Made by a program: the position numbers and the translations under genes
Shown here: positions 1 to 15,100 of the stretch, in pieces
Layout: every line of letters begins with the position of its first letter
How positions within the stretch are numbered: the first letter of the stretch is position 1
Origin: Gorsachius magnificus
Lineage: Eukaryota > Chordata > Aves > Pelecaniformes > Ardeidae
Direction of reading: 5' to 3'
DNA: 64,000 bases
Assembly: GCA_034008185.1 (NCBI GenBank)
Contig: CM067087.1
Span: forward strand, 43,852,590 to 43,916,589
Notes under the pieces: generated by a model
The model's input: the letters and a program-made list of their open reading frames with translations, nothing else
Told to the model about the DNA's origin: nothing
Databases searched by the model: none

Positions 1-57
1 CATCTGCTTCGTGGTTTTGTATGATACGCAAAGTCAGAAAGTCAGTTCTTTGCATGT

Positions 58-133
58 TCACTGTAAGACAAGAACCTGTTGCTTATCCTCCAGAATTTCT
101 TCCTCATCATCCATTTGGCTTTCATCCCAGCCC
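58..133 (-). CDS. ZBBX: ZBBX last coding exon and stop codon
   Basis: Encodes [20 protein letters not shown] and VLVLQ, then TGA at 60-58. The acidic tail ending in a short hydrophobic Val-Leu-Gln matches the ZBBX C-terminus. Acceptor TTTTAAG. No AATAAA is seen in the remaining 57 bases, so the 3' UTR and polyadenylation site lie beyond the left edge. Confidence 0.9.
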
Positions 134-3100
134 CTTAAAAGAAACATACCACAGTGATTTTCAGCAGCTCAAATTCCTCAAGCTACTCTACTTTAAGCCT
201 TAGTGACATATGTTCACATATGTCGAACTAAAAGGCATGAAAATAGCTTTTGCTATTTATTTTGCAAGTATACATACATTACAAGCTACTATATTCATTT
301 TTTCACCCCAGCTCTTGTCACATGCATTTTCACTTCTTAAACAAGTAGGAGGTAAATAACATTGTCACTACTGTGCATGAATAGAGAAATCCCACATCCT
401 AGAACAGGTAAACTAGGAAAGCGGGTCTCATTTACACTATCTACACTATTTGCAAATATTGCTTAGTCTTCTACTGACCTGCAATTTCAATGTTACGAAC
501 ATTAAAACAAAAAAACACAACACGAAAAAAACCTACCACCACCCCCCCAAATCTCTGAATTGGCTATATTCACACAGCATGTAGTTAACCTCACAGTGTC
601 TCACTTATGAGATCATAGTAAGAAACCAAAAGACAGGCAGAACTTTGGGGAACTCTCTTGTTTCCAGTCTTCTCTTTAGCCTCCACGGCAATATAACTGA
701 TATATCATAGACTGCGGTGAGTAAATGCTATTGGCTCACCTGCTCACAACTGCTCTTTTTAAAAGTACCTTTCAACCAAAGAGCTTAGATGATTCGTAAT
801 AGATGTACTTCATAAATCTCAGTGCTATATTTTAATCAAAAGTTAATTCATTAAAAAACATAATCCCAAAATTTATAATTTGGAGCCCCAACAACAAAAT
901 ATATCACTTCATTCTTAATCTGAGCTGCCTATGGGTACTGGTTTGGAACACTAAGATACAAAAGAGGTCATGCTGACATTTGCCATCAGCATGTAAAGTA
1001 CAGTGACAAAGCCAAGACTGTTTTTATTTTGGTTCTGGCATGGTGTCTGGCATATTGAGCATTTTATAGTACCATAAAAACATATTCAACAAGTTTAACT
1101 TACCTCAGAGTATCAATTCTGCTGTGGTCTTTTAGCCCCAGGTTTTTATGGAGATCTGTAGTATTTCCATATACCTTCTCCGAGTGTCTGCTGGAAGAGG
1201 TTACATCTTCAGAAGTTAAGCTGGAACATTTTTCAGGACCTGAAATATTTTAGGTCATTTATAGAACTCAGGTAGCTGACTAATATTTAAACATATTTAC
1301 ATATTTAAACCAGAGTAACAGCATCTATCCCACATCCGCCAGTACAAAAAGATGATCAACTGGGGTCAGAGTCTATGCTTCTAACACAACAAACATGCAA
1401 GTATGTTAACATTTTCCCACCTAGCCATAAGTCTTTGCTATGGACTTATAAGTAAGTGAAAAGTATTCCAAGAAAGTGGAAGGAAAAGGGAGAGAAAGAA
1501 TGGGACAGTTCCACAGCAAATTCCCTCCCTCTTCTTCTCTGAGCATATTCAGCAATAATGTTCATTCTTCAAGCATTAACAAGAGAAACTCTTCCAAAAA
1601 CGCATGGGTTCTGATGAGTACCTATCAAAAAAGGAAGGACAGCTGTCCTGAAATGTGGCATTTGGAAGCCTCAGAAGAGTCATGTGAAAAAAATACAGAA
1701 AAAAACTAAGGTAAAAACATTTTTAAAATAGAACACTCTGGAATCCAGACTGCTTTTGTTTACTGAAGATGCATCATAGCCAAGGACCTGCCAATATAAA
1801 AACACCATAGCAACTCAGAAGGGAGGGACCACGTTACAGCTTAAGAGATGCAGTCCATCAAGGCTGCTTATGGCACAAAGTGCCTTAGGCACTTGACCTA
1901 TCTCCTCATTGAGACGAAAAAGAAGCATCCCAATCATTTTTTTTCCTGCACCCAAAGAATAAAACCAGAACTCGCTCATTCTGTTCAACCATAACCAGCT
2001 GACCTTGCCTGCCACTTCCCCCACAAGGGGGGGGGCGGAAAACAAGGAGATGGGTTTAAAAAGACAGAGGAAAGGGAGTCAAGTCAAACCCAAGATGAGA
2101 GGTAACACCACGACTATTAGGCCTTATTAGTGGCAGTTCTTATCAGGATAGAGATGTGTAATTTCCTGTCCATCTCTTCCCCTTCTTGCTACCCTTGCAT
2201 AAAATCACATCTAGCTTCTAACACCACCTGGGGTGTTCATTATTAAATATCCAAGGAAAGGATATCTATTGAAATAATACCTAGCACATCCTGAAGATTT
2301 TTGCAACAAAATGCAAGGGATAAAAATCATAATAAAGTTGCATAAAACAATTTGCTTCTACTAAATTAAGGGTAGGTTAAAGTATGATCAAATTGAAATA
2401 AATCACTGTTCAACCACAAGAGAGTCTTGCATCTTCAAATGGTTTAGTATATTTTTGCATCAAAATCAGTTAGATCTGAGAATGCAAATGAAATAGCTAC
2501 TTGTTTTCATTATGTTACTTTTAAGCACCAGTGGAAAAAAAAAAAAAAAAACCCACAAAAAAACCCCACCACAAACAAAAAACACAGTATTACCACTTAC
2601 CTGTATAACTTTCTAATTCTTTTTCCAGAGTAAGTAGGGCTTCTTGGTCAGCAATATATTCCCAAAGATACTCATCTTGTTTAGTTACATCAAGGCATTT
2701 GTGTTTTGATATCTCAGTGTCAACTCTAAACATATGCATAGGTGAACTCGTTGGTCTTGGCTTTGTGTTTGTTGGACTATTTCCAGTCAGTTTACAACAT
2801 AGCATATTTGTTGACCAAGGTCTTCTAGAATCATCCCCTGAAATAACAGAAAAGGTCACAACTTCTAATCAAAGAATCGTCCAGGTTGGAAAAGACCTTG
2901 AAGATCATCAAGTCCAATCGCTAACCTAGCACTGCCAAGTCCACCACTAAACCATGTCCCTAAGCACCCCATCTACACATCTTTTAAATAATTCCAGGGA
3001 TGGGGACTCAACCACTTCCCTGGGACAACCCTTTTGATGAAGAAATTTTTCTTAATATCCAGTCTAAACCTCCCCTGGCACAACTTGAGGCCATTTCCTC

Positions 3101-6100
3101 TCATCCTATCGCTTTTAACTTGGGAGAAGAGACCGACCCCCATCTGGCTACAACCTCCTTTCAGGCAGTTTTGGAGGCTAATAAGGTCTCCCCTCAGCCT
3201 CCTTTTCTCCAGGCTGAGCAACCCCAGGTCCCTCAGCCACTCCTCATAGGACTTGTGCTCCAGACCCTTCATCAGCTTCATTGCCCTTCTCTGGACACGC
3301 TCCAGCACCTCAACGTCTTTCTTGCAATGAGGGGCCCAAAACTCAACACAGTATTCGAGGTACAGCCTCACCAGTGCCGGGTACAAAGGGAGGACTGCTT
3401 CCCTAGTCCTGCTGGCCACTATTTTTGATACAAATAATACTGAATTATATGTAACTATACTATATATTTTATTAAATAATTTAAATATATCTATATCGTA
3501 TATTTAATACTAATTCAAGATTTCACACATAAAGAAATTTTATCTCAGCTCATTAATGACATTAATTGTAGTTAAAATTATTAATTGATCTGAACAGATT
3601 ATTAAATTTGCTTAAGGTTGTGAATTAGTAAGTGTTAATAAATAGTTTAGTTATATTGGGAAGTAGCACCTCATACTTCAGGGGTATGTTTCAGAAAAAA
3701 ATACTTTATTTAACCATTATGAACAACAGCACAAATTTTGGGGGAGGGGGAAGCCTGAAAATGTGTGCAGAAAGCTTAAAACTTTGGTTCCTTCTTTTTT
3801 TAATTTAAGGGACCATGAATAAAATATAGATACTTTCAAATATTTTTCTGGGATTGAAAACTGACAGTTTCAATTTCCGCACATAGAGTTTTTAAAATTA
3901 AACTGCCAAACTGGTCACTTAAGATGAGAGAAATAACATAAGCTATATTCCTTGAGATGGGGACAGATGAAATTGAGAAGAGAAACTAAAAAGTGCAGAT
4001 GCAGTAATGCATTACTTGTTTCCTTGTTTCTTATAGCTCGTGTAATAAGACTTATTTCAGTAGCATGAAGAAAATCTTTTATTAGATCAAAACCATATTG
4101 TACTAGATGCTGCAAAACACACAGTAATACATTATCTTGTTCTAGACAGTTTATTAAATAAATATTCGAGCTAAGAGGGGAGTAATGAGGTAGACGCAGG
4201 AACATAAACTAAGCACAATAAAAAGAACTATTAGTGACAGCTGGAAAGAGATAATTTTTAATTCAAAAAGCCCATTCTTATGAAAACAATGCCATGTATA
4301 TAAGCCATTATACCCAAAATACAAATACATAGATGAAGATATAAAAGTGACCTAAATTCAACAGAATCACCACAGATGACACTTCTACCTTTTACATAAA
4401 AAAAAATTAACCTGTTAAAGTAGGACCTCAAAAAGCTGTTGCTATCCTCACCTGGGTATGATCTCCACGCTACCATCACGGGAGAATTTCTATTTTGACT
4501 CTCCAAACAACTTGAAGGTCTATTCAACTGACTCTTTAAGACACCTTGAACTACAGAGTCATCAGCATATTCACTTAAGCTCCTTTCAGTAACCCACTTT
4601 CCATTTCCTGAAATTAAAAAGTATTAGAGGAATTTATTTGTAGGTTTTGCGTTCATACGCATTTACTGTTGCTGCATTTAATGCGCGTAATTCAAAGAAG
4701 CCAAGCGTAAAAAAAAAATCATATATAACACACTAACAAGCTTAAATTCAAGTGATATACTTGATGGTATTGATATTCAGGTTCACCAATCATTTCACAT
4801 GTTGTTTCATATACACCAATAGAAGCATTTTTTGGTGATGTATATTATGCACAACGAAAAGCAGAAATTCCTACCAAACTCCTAGGGGATATAAAGAAGC
4901 ACATAAATCTATGGCACTGTACTGCTGTAGTTTTACCTCAAGGTAGTAAGTTTATTTTATCCTTCCACAGCACCATTTGTGTGTGTTGGCGTGACTGTTA
5001 CCCTGAAGTGACTTCTAAAAGTAAGCTAGATCCAAGTTACATGAAGAGATGTCTTACAGCAACAGTGATAAATATGTATGTTGTTTGAGGATTTTATTCA
5101 TATGACATTACCTGGAAACAGGATACTACTGTCCATAGGGCTAGAGTCAGCACACAGTGAAGAATGTGCTTCATGCATTACTTGTTTAGGGTTTGCACCT
5201 ACAACAAAGAAACCTTCAAGTCCCCAATAGCATGTAGAAAGAGATTTCTGTCTTTTGGCTACATCCTGTAACTTGAATAAAACACAAAGATATTAGAAAC
5301 AGGGAAAGAAACAGAAACTTCATAAGTTGCCCTTGCAAGTTTATATCAATAAAACGCTCATTTCATAAAACTTGGAATGATTCTGATGACCTGGTGTAAT
5401 AGATATTCATAAGGATGACAGTTTAGCATGATATATGCTTTAAAATCCTATAAACTTCTGTTGCTAATGTTGTGAGAGTTTGAGTCTATTCTTCCACTGA
5501 CTGAATGTGGAAAACCAGTTTTTCTTTGTTTGTTTTCACTTATCTTTGTGTACATCAACTAAAGTAATACTGTTTAACAATGACTCCAAATCTAATGTCC
5601 CAACCCCCTCCCTAATTTTTTGCTTTCAGTTTGATACTCAGAAAGGAACATTTGAATAATTGGGGTTAGATAAGAGTATCTACAATTTTTTGGCATTCAA
5701 CCAAGAGGTTGATACTAACACAGGCAGAGCTGCCTTCTCCCCCAACACACCTTTTGTTTTTCTCTGAGACTAGTCTGTTCTTTCATTTTTTTTGAACATC
5801 AGAAGACTGACAATCCAAACTGGAAAGTACAGAGGCCTTCATCCCCTCCAGATCAAATATGGTAGAGGCAGTAACAATCCTCTGATTAAAACTATACTAT
5901 TGATTGCTTTGGGGGTGGGGTGTCTGGAGGAGAATGGGGAAAAGCAGTGGAGTATTTCATCATCTATCACTATCTCTCAACTGATCCAGCAACATGATCT
6001 GTTGCCTCATGCTAAACTGGGAAAGCAGATTAAGCAACATAGTTTATCTATTAAGCAATCAAAGATAAAATATTTTACCACTGAAGACTTTGTAGTTACA

Positions 6101-9100
6101 GGCAAAACCAAATGCTGGCTATTGCAGACACTGTCCAGTTCTTGTGAATCTTTATTGGTTTTCCGCAGTTGTGCCTCAAGGAGATATTTGTTGCTCATTA
6201 ATTCAGTAGGGTTAGAAACCTTCTCAAGTAGTTTACAGGAGCTAAGTGATCTTCTCATAGTCTTCAGCTTAATATTCTCCTTTTGCACTGCATTTCTTTC
6301 AAGACTGCAGACAACCATTTTTTCTACAAGAGTACAAAAAATAATGAAAATAGGAATTATTTTTAATGGAAATTAATATGAATTATAATCTGCAAGTCTA
6401 CTATATTTTCTTCATGAAGAATATGAAACCTCCTAAGCCATAAAATTACAAATAAGAAAGTTAAAGTGCTCATCAGCTTCCTGCCCGATATCCAGAGATG
6501 ACAGCATACACAGACTAGACTTACCAGGTGGTAGTACCAGTTCTGTATCTAATGCGTATGTTCCTGTACATCGTTGTCTATGAAAACATCAGATCTTGAT
6601 AATAATCTTAACACATTTCCAACTAATTCTTCATGCTAATGTAACTTTTTACATTTAGAATGCTATAATCTAACGAGCGCCAGCGTAAGAACTGCAATAG
6701 TAGCAATTTCATAAAATTTCCTTAGTAGTAGTACAATGGTTTGAAATACATACTGTCAGGCTGTGAATGGTTCCACAAGCTGTTTTTCTTTGTTTATACA
6801 AGACATAGCCATTTTATTTTTTATCCTGTGCCCAAAGAAGCACATATATCACATCTCATTAGTCAGCTCTTATTTGTTTTTTCAACATAAGCAGTTTCAT
6901 AAGCAGTTTCTTGAACTAAGCACAAAGGGAACAAGTGCTAGGTTCTGAAGTGCTGGAGCAATTGTTTGGTACTTGCAAGAGTAAGAAATTAAGTACCCCT
7001 ACCTTCCAACTTATTTCTTAATATTAAAAAAGTTACAATATATTTTACATAGGTTTAGGACACAGAGTAAGACTTTAGGACCCCTTAAGAGTGCCACAAA
7101 ATAAAGCTGCTAAACTTTCATGGTAATTTCACTGACATGCAACAGGCACTGGAATAGTTATACACAAATGGTGATCTTTCATGCAGAACAGGTAATCATT
7201 TATACAGTTTCTCAACCCATCTCTATAAAAAGCATTTTTCTACATAAAAAGCACACGTGCCATACATTAAACCTAATAACAGTACAGACAAACTGCGAGA
7301 TTGTAAGATCACATCATCTGCTTTATAATGGGCTTGTTTTCAGTATATAACTCATATCGGGGCAGTCACTCCCTCAGATATGAGCTCACAGCTGTTACCA
7401 TCACAGCGGATGCCTATCATTTCAAACTAGCTTGCACAGCCCATCAAATTGTGTTCAAGGGACCTGCATAGCTCAGAGAATGGTACATAATTTAATGATC
7501 TTTAATTATTTTTTTTAGATAACCATTGTAGTTGACTACCAGATACTACATGAGGATAAAACTGTATACACTTACATATACTGTAGAAATAACTTTCAAA
7601 ATTTACCTTGAGAAATTTCTTTGGAAGAAACAGGATTTCTGTCAAGAGGAAAAGGTAAAAAAATATTGAGCGTCAGCTGTGGAAGTTAAATGACAAGATG
7701 ACTTTCTCATTATGCCTACAGTTTCTCTTGACAAAAGGTGTGGTACTGAGTCATTTTGATCTGCAACTGCTGAACCACTTTGAAACAGAGGATGGTGGTA
7801 GGGCCAGAAGAATACAATATAACAAAACCAGATCACATAACATCAATACATTTGGGGAGATCAGAAGAACTGCACATGTATCATTAATTATTAGGACTCT
7901 CAGTTTTGCCTGGAATTACAAGATTAGTTGAGTGAGATTATTTTAAAAGTATGCAACACTGACTAATTACAGACCTGACTATATGCTAATCCCTGCTCCT
8001 ACTGAGATAACAGCTTACCAAAGAGAAATTCTACCTGTAATCCAGGGCATACACATAAAAAGAAATGTATCTTACATGGTTTAATATTGGAGTGATCAAG
8101 CAAACAAAATAAAGCCATTTCAAAGCGGTGCCTCTCTAGTTACAGGCAATTAATATACCTTAGTGGCTCACTGGCAGAAGCTGAAGACGCAAACTTGCTA
8201 TTCACTAACTTTAATGGTAAACGTGTCATATGCCTTTTAACTGCCAAACTGTTCTTCGACTATCTTACAAACTAGTCATCCAGTCACTAGTCATTCAAAT
8301 GAAAACTTTCAAAGGACAAAAGACAGCAATCACAGACAGGATCTTGGAAGAAACATAAAGGAAGGGAAAGCAGTAACTAAGTGTCATGATACTGGCAGAG
8401 TCTATGTCTTGCGCCAAGGATGAAGAGACACGCATCTTAACCATGCCTTAGAACAGTTTACAATCAAGGACTCTCCCCTTTCATATGAAGTATGGCTGGC
8501 TGCAAATAAAAGCACCTGTTTCTTCAGAATGTAACTAAATCAGAAGATAGGATTATTCCCTTTTCTCTTCCAAATAATCTCTGCATTTCTGATACCTCCC
8601 ACACTGCTTGAGTGGTTCAGTTTTTCCTTGCTTATTCAGGCCCACAGACCCAGCTTCCATCACCAAGAAGTTAGATGATTCTTCCAAGTCCTTGCCATAA
8701 CACTAATGAAAAAACAAAACAAAACAAAATATTCAACAACAGGTTAAAATTCAAAAAAACATTAACTCAAGTGATTAAAAGCCCACAGATTTTATTTTTG
8801 CATAATTTCTATACAGTAAGGGTCCCTTGACACAATAGGAAAAAATTACAGGGAACCTTTGGAAAGCTAATCTTCCACATTTCTATGGAAGAGATAAACA
8901 ATGCATCAATATTTTTTTTATTAGAAATTATTTAACTGTTGCTAGTTTAAATACTTAACAGATCAGCATTTAGACAAATCAATTCAGATCACTGAAGATT
9001 CATTAAGTCCTTTATTACATACTTACTGCATCAAGGAACTCAATTTTCAAAGAGGACTCTGCACTTTCAGAAATAGTGCTAGGTACTTCCTCTCTAAAAA

Positions 9101-12100
9101 CAGATGTCCAATATCTCTTCACCTCTTCAACTACAAAATACAATCAATTTGATGTATTTCAATTTTTCCTGTTCAAGACACACTTATAAAAATGCAAACT
9201 TTTTATTATGAAGTACCATAAATTTCTCCTTTCATTACTGCTACTTTAAGCAGAAATTGCTTAAGTATGTAACTGTTCAGCAATCATAGCAAAAAAAAAA
9301 TATCCCAAGAAAAAGTATTTAATCCTTAGATTCAATAAACAGAAATCTATTACACCTGTTAAGTCACTGACATCATCATCATCATCATCTGTTTCTCCCA
9401 CTTGTCCAATCACAGCCTGATGTACACACAGTGTTTGCACAGGCCTTAAATCTGTAATGCAGCTGCCAGAAATTTGATCAACAGGGGCTCTAAAAAAGGA
9501 AGAGAAATCAACCTTTAAAAGTGATCTTTTTTATATATACAATATCACAGCCATTAAAACACCAAAAAAACCAAAACAGCACACCACACCACTTACTGCA
9601 GCAGTATTAACTGCTGCTGAAAAGCAGCAACTCTTCCTCATTTCATTGAGATAACCTCACACCTCAGGGACTAACAAAACAGATCTGTAATGTTTCTAGA
9701 AGTATCCTGAAGATCACATTTCCTTTCCTCTATAAAACTCCTGTAGTAAATGCCCCAAAAATCAAGAAACCAAGTATCATTACCAGTCTTCAAATTCTAC
9801 AACAAACTGGTAACAAAGGGAATCCCTCCAAATACTACTTCTGCAGTAATTCTGAAATATTAAGTCATCAAGTCTGGTTATAGTGGTTCTTGTATTAAAA
9901 TAAAGCACCCTGTATACAGTCACCTTAACTCTTGATAATACATCTCATTTTTTAAAAGTTTCAATTGAATTTTTGTTAATGCTGTGAAGTATTTCTGACT
10001 TCTTTCACTAGTACCAGCAACTTCAACAATACCTTCTGTATTTCTTAAGCAAGAGTTTCTCCATGTAGCTCAGGCCATCCTTCTTGAATTCAATTTGGAT
10101 AGGTTCCTTCATAACAGTAAGATTGGTCTGTACCTCATGAATTCCCACAGATTCTATTAGAATTATTTTAAAGAAAATTATACAGCTATTCCAATTTATA
10201 AATTTGCTATTCAACTACATTATTTTTGAATGAATGTCACATTAGTAGTCTATGCCTAGCTAAGTCTTTGCATAATTCCTAAATTTAAATGGCCAGCAAT
10301 ATTATATTTACACAGCACAGTCAGTAGTGGGGCTAGCCAGTAAAAACCATTTATTACAGCTTCTCACATAAAGGAACATTACCACATTGGTGGGGGGGGG
10401 AGAGGAATCCATGACTCCACACAAAAATCCCACCATATCACAGGAAAAAAGAAGAAAAAAAGCAGTATTTTTTGTACAAAAAATACACAAAGTATAAACA
10501 CCATCCACAGACAAGAGGGAAGACTCTAGTTTGCACAAATCCAAACACAACGTTTGTTCATATTTGTCCATGCATACTTCAACTGATTGCATCTTTTCAC
10601 TGGGACAAAGAAATATTAAGAGCCTGTGGAAGGCAAGCAGAAAATGTACTTTGATACAGCATACAAAATCCTGAGCCACGCACATTCCTTGTCTCAGTTA
10701 AAAGCTGTGACTTTATGCTTGAGCATTACAGTTCATATTAAAGTCTCATGTGAGAAACAACACCATAGAAAAGTACAAGGACATAATCTAAACTATCTGG
10801 CCAACACCACAGTTGATTACAAGAACTGGGTAAACACTAGCCTGCACATTATTAAAAAAAACCCTTCAGAGGTTGTTGTTAATTTAAGGAACATGGAAAC
10901 AAAATTAAGAAGAAACATTTACTATTCTAACAGAACATCTACCTTCACTAATCAAAAACCTGCTAACTCACCAAAATGGCTCCTAATGTTTTTAAAATGC
11001 AATTAAAACAGAAAAGAAATCATACCTGATCGGACCTCACTGGCATGCAATTGTTCTCTGTGATCACAATTACCCTTTCTCCACTGAAGCAAAGCTTCCT
11101 GAAAAGACTTTGCAGATTCCTCCTCGTTAAATAGACCGCTTAGTAATAATCCTTTGTCCTGATTTTCGAGGCTTGTACAGGTTGATTCTGAGGACAGTTC
11201 CTAAATCAGTGCCACAACATAATTAATACAGCACTTCTGATAATAATCCTTTCCCCAATTACATACAATAGCAACAATATTTTTAATATCTGCTATGGAA
11301 TCGTTTTCTGGGCTTAGGCTAGCTACCCTGATAACCGAGGTCACTCAATTTTTACATGGTTTTGCTCACAACTAAATTGCAGTGTTCTATCAAGAGCAAA
11401 ATAAAAAAAGTTTGTATAAGCACAAAAAAACCCCCCACATTTAACTTAAAAGCTTTTAGTAGGCAGAAAGCAGCAGCAATGGGTCGCCCACCCCCTACAC
11501 ATAGGATGCGTATTATGTTGACAGACATGAACAGGGGTCAATGGGCTGTGCAAGTCTGACAGTCTGATCCTTCATCTGGCACACTGCAAAAAAAACTATG
11601 GCCACTCTACCCAAGATGTCCTAAACAAAAAGAATTTTATTTCCAAACTGTACACAACCTCAGCACTGCCTACCGATGCTACGAGAGATGACAACTTGTC
11701 CGATGTGACCTGATGCTTGCTATTTACTTTCTGCTGCTCATGATTAATTTTCGATTCACTCAGATTTACTTCCTTGATGAAGTGATCAATGACCTCCAGT
11801 TTTCCAACATGTATATCAGCTTCTGTCTGTTAATGAAACATTATGAAACCATTAATTTATTATAAACATGCTCAAAACATTCCACCAAGCAGCATATTAA
11901 AAGCAGGTGGGTAACCACATACTGAAGAGCGACGATGAAATAAGCACATAATAACTTCAATAATCAATACTGTGCAAGTGTGGGAGCAAAAATTCAATAA
12001 TCTGGATCAGGACAGACTAAGCAAGGCATTTTATGCAGCACATGTCATTTGAACAGATTTATGAATCAAGTTCTGCTTACTGAAGCTTTTCTGTAGACAG

Positions 12101-15100
12101 AAGCACATCTGTAGAGGTCAACAAGAGGAAGATTCATTTAAGGAACTAACCGGAATACCCGTTCACACACAGGAAGTAGTCCAGGAAAGTGCAAACTAGA
12201 AAAAATTAATGAGTTTGACTGAAAATAGCTGCAGAAGGAGAATAACTGTTTTGCTCACACTGGGACTTTACTGATTTGCAGCCTTCATTAGAACAAAGAA
12301 AATTACTGTGGAAATATAACATGAAGGTTTTGATTGTCAACTCTTGAATTACTATCAAGCAAAACTGAAAAATATTTTATGTTCATCCTTTCCCTATGTC
12401 CCCTCTCTATGCAGAGAGACCAGAAAAGATCCTTTGTCTACAAAATCCTCAAGTAAGAAACACATTCTTACCACAAAAGCCCAAAAGCAGTAAAGGTACA
12501 GGCAGAAAGTATAACCAGAAAGAGTCAAATATGTCAAAGAGCCACTAGTTTTCTAGCAAAACTAGAATGTAGTCATGTCTCCTTTCCACCTACTCTACCC
12601 TATAATCGACCCAACGACTTTGCAGTTGCTGGTTGCACGTTAAATCGTACTTGCAGAGTGCCAGTGAGTATGCATGGAGATGAACCCCTTCAAACCGTGG
12701 TTACTTTCTTCCTTTTGCAGGCTTCCTCCAATTCTTACACTGCAGTGTAGGATGAATAAGGTTCAGAGTTTACCGTATGAACACGCATGCTTTCTTCTTC
12801 CTCAAACCTAGTAGTCCATAATCATCCATAATTGATAGCAATTCTTTTTTTCCCCAACATCACCAACATGTTGCTAGCACACACAGAGACCACAGAAGCG
12901 TATTACTTAAAGACAAAGAGGGGAATTTCCCTCTGTAATTGCCCTTCTTGGCTCATGCTGTTTTCTACAGCACATGCATTCAAAGTACATAGCTAAAGAC
13001 TGTGTTGATTTCTTTTTCACCACATGAACAAAACAATTTTAACATTACAGTAGAATTCAGTAGAAGTCACATTCCTTTGAAGGAGATAATTTTAGTGATG
13101 TAACTTCATACATCTGCTCTATTTGAGCAAGCATAGTTGCATGTGTTTCCTTCTGGTACTCCGGCACGTGGTGTATAATAGCAGATCAATACTTGAAAGG
13201 CTCACCCTGCTGTGTTATTTGTATAAACAACATCAACATCAAGATTTTGCTCAACTGCTTCAAAACACTTAAGCAGGAATTACAAAACTGCTTTTAGAGA
13301 ATACTTGCAAAGCTTATTTGTTTTGGCCTCATGTTAAACTTCCTAGGAGCTGAGCTCAGAACTCCTACTTTGATGTCTAACCAACGTGGGTGTCTCTCTG
13401 CACCCTTTTGTTAGCTCCCTTTATTAATAGGGGAAGCTTTTAATTAGTTTCAGAGTAGGACTGGAGAGAATGAGGAAGAAGACAAGTAAAAGGGGCAGGG
13501 TGTTGAATCAAGACAACTTGAGGTAGAATTCTCCTGATGCAGATGGAGTGGTTCATGATTCTCAGTTTAAATCCTTGTATTCTTCCAATGAACTGCTATA
13601 TGGCTTTTAATTCCCACAATAAATTCCAACATTTCCATGCAGTTTGTTTAACCCCAAAAATGAGATAAGTCGCTTATCCCTTTAAAAAATATATATATAT
13701 GTGTAAAAGAGAATGCTTTAAAAAAGTCAAGATTTATCACTGTTATCTTACTATTGTTACCACCCAGTTTTCAGTTCTAGCTTTAAAAGATCTGCTACAG
13801 GCTATTAAAAAAAAAAAAAAATCCTAAACAGTCTGCATTTAGATGTGTGTGGTAAAGTATTTTTATATGCATGCAAAACAACTCATGGAAAAACTTTTAC
13901 ATTGACTGCATAACTTCAGATAATACATCACATCCCAAGAAGATGATTTATTGTTGGCTTTTCATTACTCACAGGGTGGTATATCCTTCTGTAAGCGCCT
14001 TAAATTCTCACCTGAAGTTTTTCCATCAGATGATGTAATCTTTCTACTAACATACTATAAGCAAGGATCATTTTGACAAAGATGTATTTATCAGACCAAT
14101 AGCTCTGACAATTTACCACAGTACTAAAAGGATTTTATTTCTGGGAAGAAAAAATGAGATAATCAAATAAATTTTAGCAGGATAAGAGAATGACATATCC
14201 AGTGACGACATCGGAAAGTAAATTTTTCCTTCAGGAAAACCTCATATGGTAGTACTGAAATAGTTAAATCAACTTACACTTAATCCAGACCCTATCTTTA
14301 TTTTCTATATCTACGTTAGCTCGCAGTTTCACAATAAAGTAATTTTGATTCTTTGTAATCATAACAATGACACATGAATCCAAACTTTTTTTTCCCCTAA
14401 GAAGTTCCTGACATGGCTTCTCTTTGATTCATTAAGATCAGCTATAAAAAAAGTCATCATTAACGCAAGAATGAAAGAAAAGAAAAACAAGCATAATAAT
14501 ATATATTTGAAAAGGTATTAAAAACAGCAAATCATGACCTTTATTGAAATCAAATTTGGAATAACCTTAGGAGAACAAAACCAGTGGTTCTGTCCAAAAG
14601 GCAAAATCCAAAATGCACATCCAATTTGGTCCAAAAAAAGAGTTGTTACAACCCATTTATGAAATGCAATCTAATATAACACATGAGAAACTTAAGTTTG
14701 TTACAATTAACTGTTACACAATAATTCCAGAAGGAATCTTTACTACCCTAATTATAAAATTATAAAATTTTTATTGTTTCATAACAGATATGCAACAAAG
14801 TAGTATGTTAGAAACTGAATATTACCAAGCTGAATAATAAAACTAGACACAACTTAAGTCTCCACTGTACTGTATAACATTTTATTTCATCACGGTTTAT
14901 TCCTTTGTGAGTAGAATCCAATCATGAAAGTATCAGGAATGGTGAAAGTGGCATCTGACAGAACAGACATAGTTGTAAGTAGGAATTCGGAGTTTCAAGC
15001 TTACTTATAACTTTATTTAAATGACAAGTAACATAGACCGTTAGATATACTCACAAGGGTATATAATTGTTCATTTATCAAAGACAAACACCTTTGGCCA

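Noticed and set aside
5792..6376. 194-codon plus-strand open frame
   Set aside because: It overlaps a well-supported ZBBX exon on the opposite strand and shows no resemblance to any protein.
12473..12600. Minus-strand stretch with a GTAAGA donor and a short SFARKLVAL reading as a decayed B-box exon
   Set aside because: It has in-frame stops and no cysteines, so the similarity is too weak to support a claim.
12905..12995. Minus-strand Cys/His-containing frame ([16 protein letters not shown]) as the missing ZBBX B-box exon
   Set aside because: The spacing of Cys and His does not fit a B-box, no usable donor follows before a stop, and the resemblance is no better than chance in this composition.
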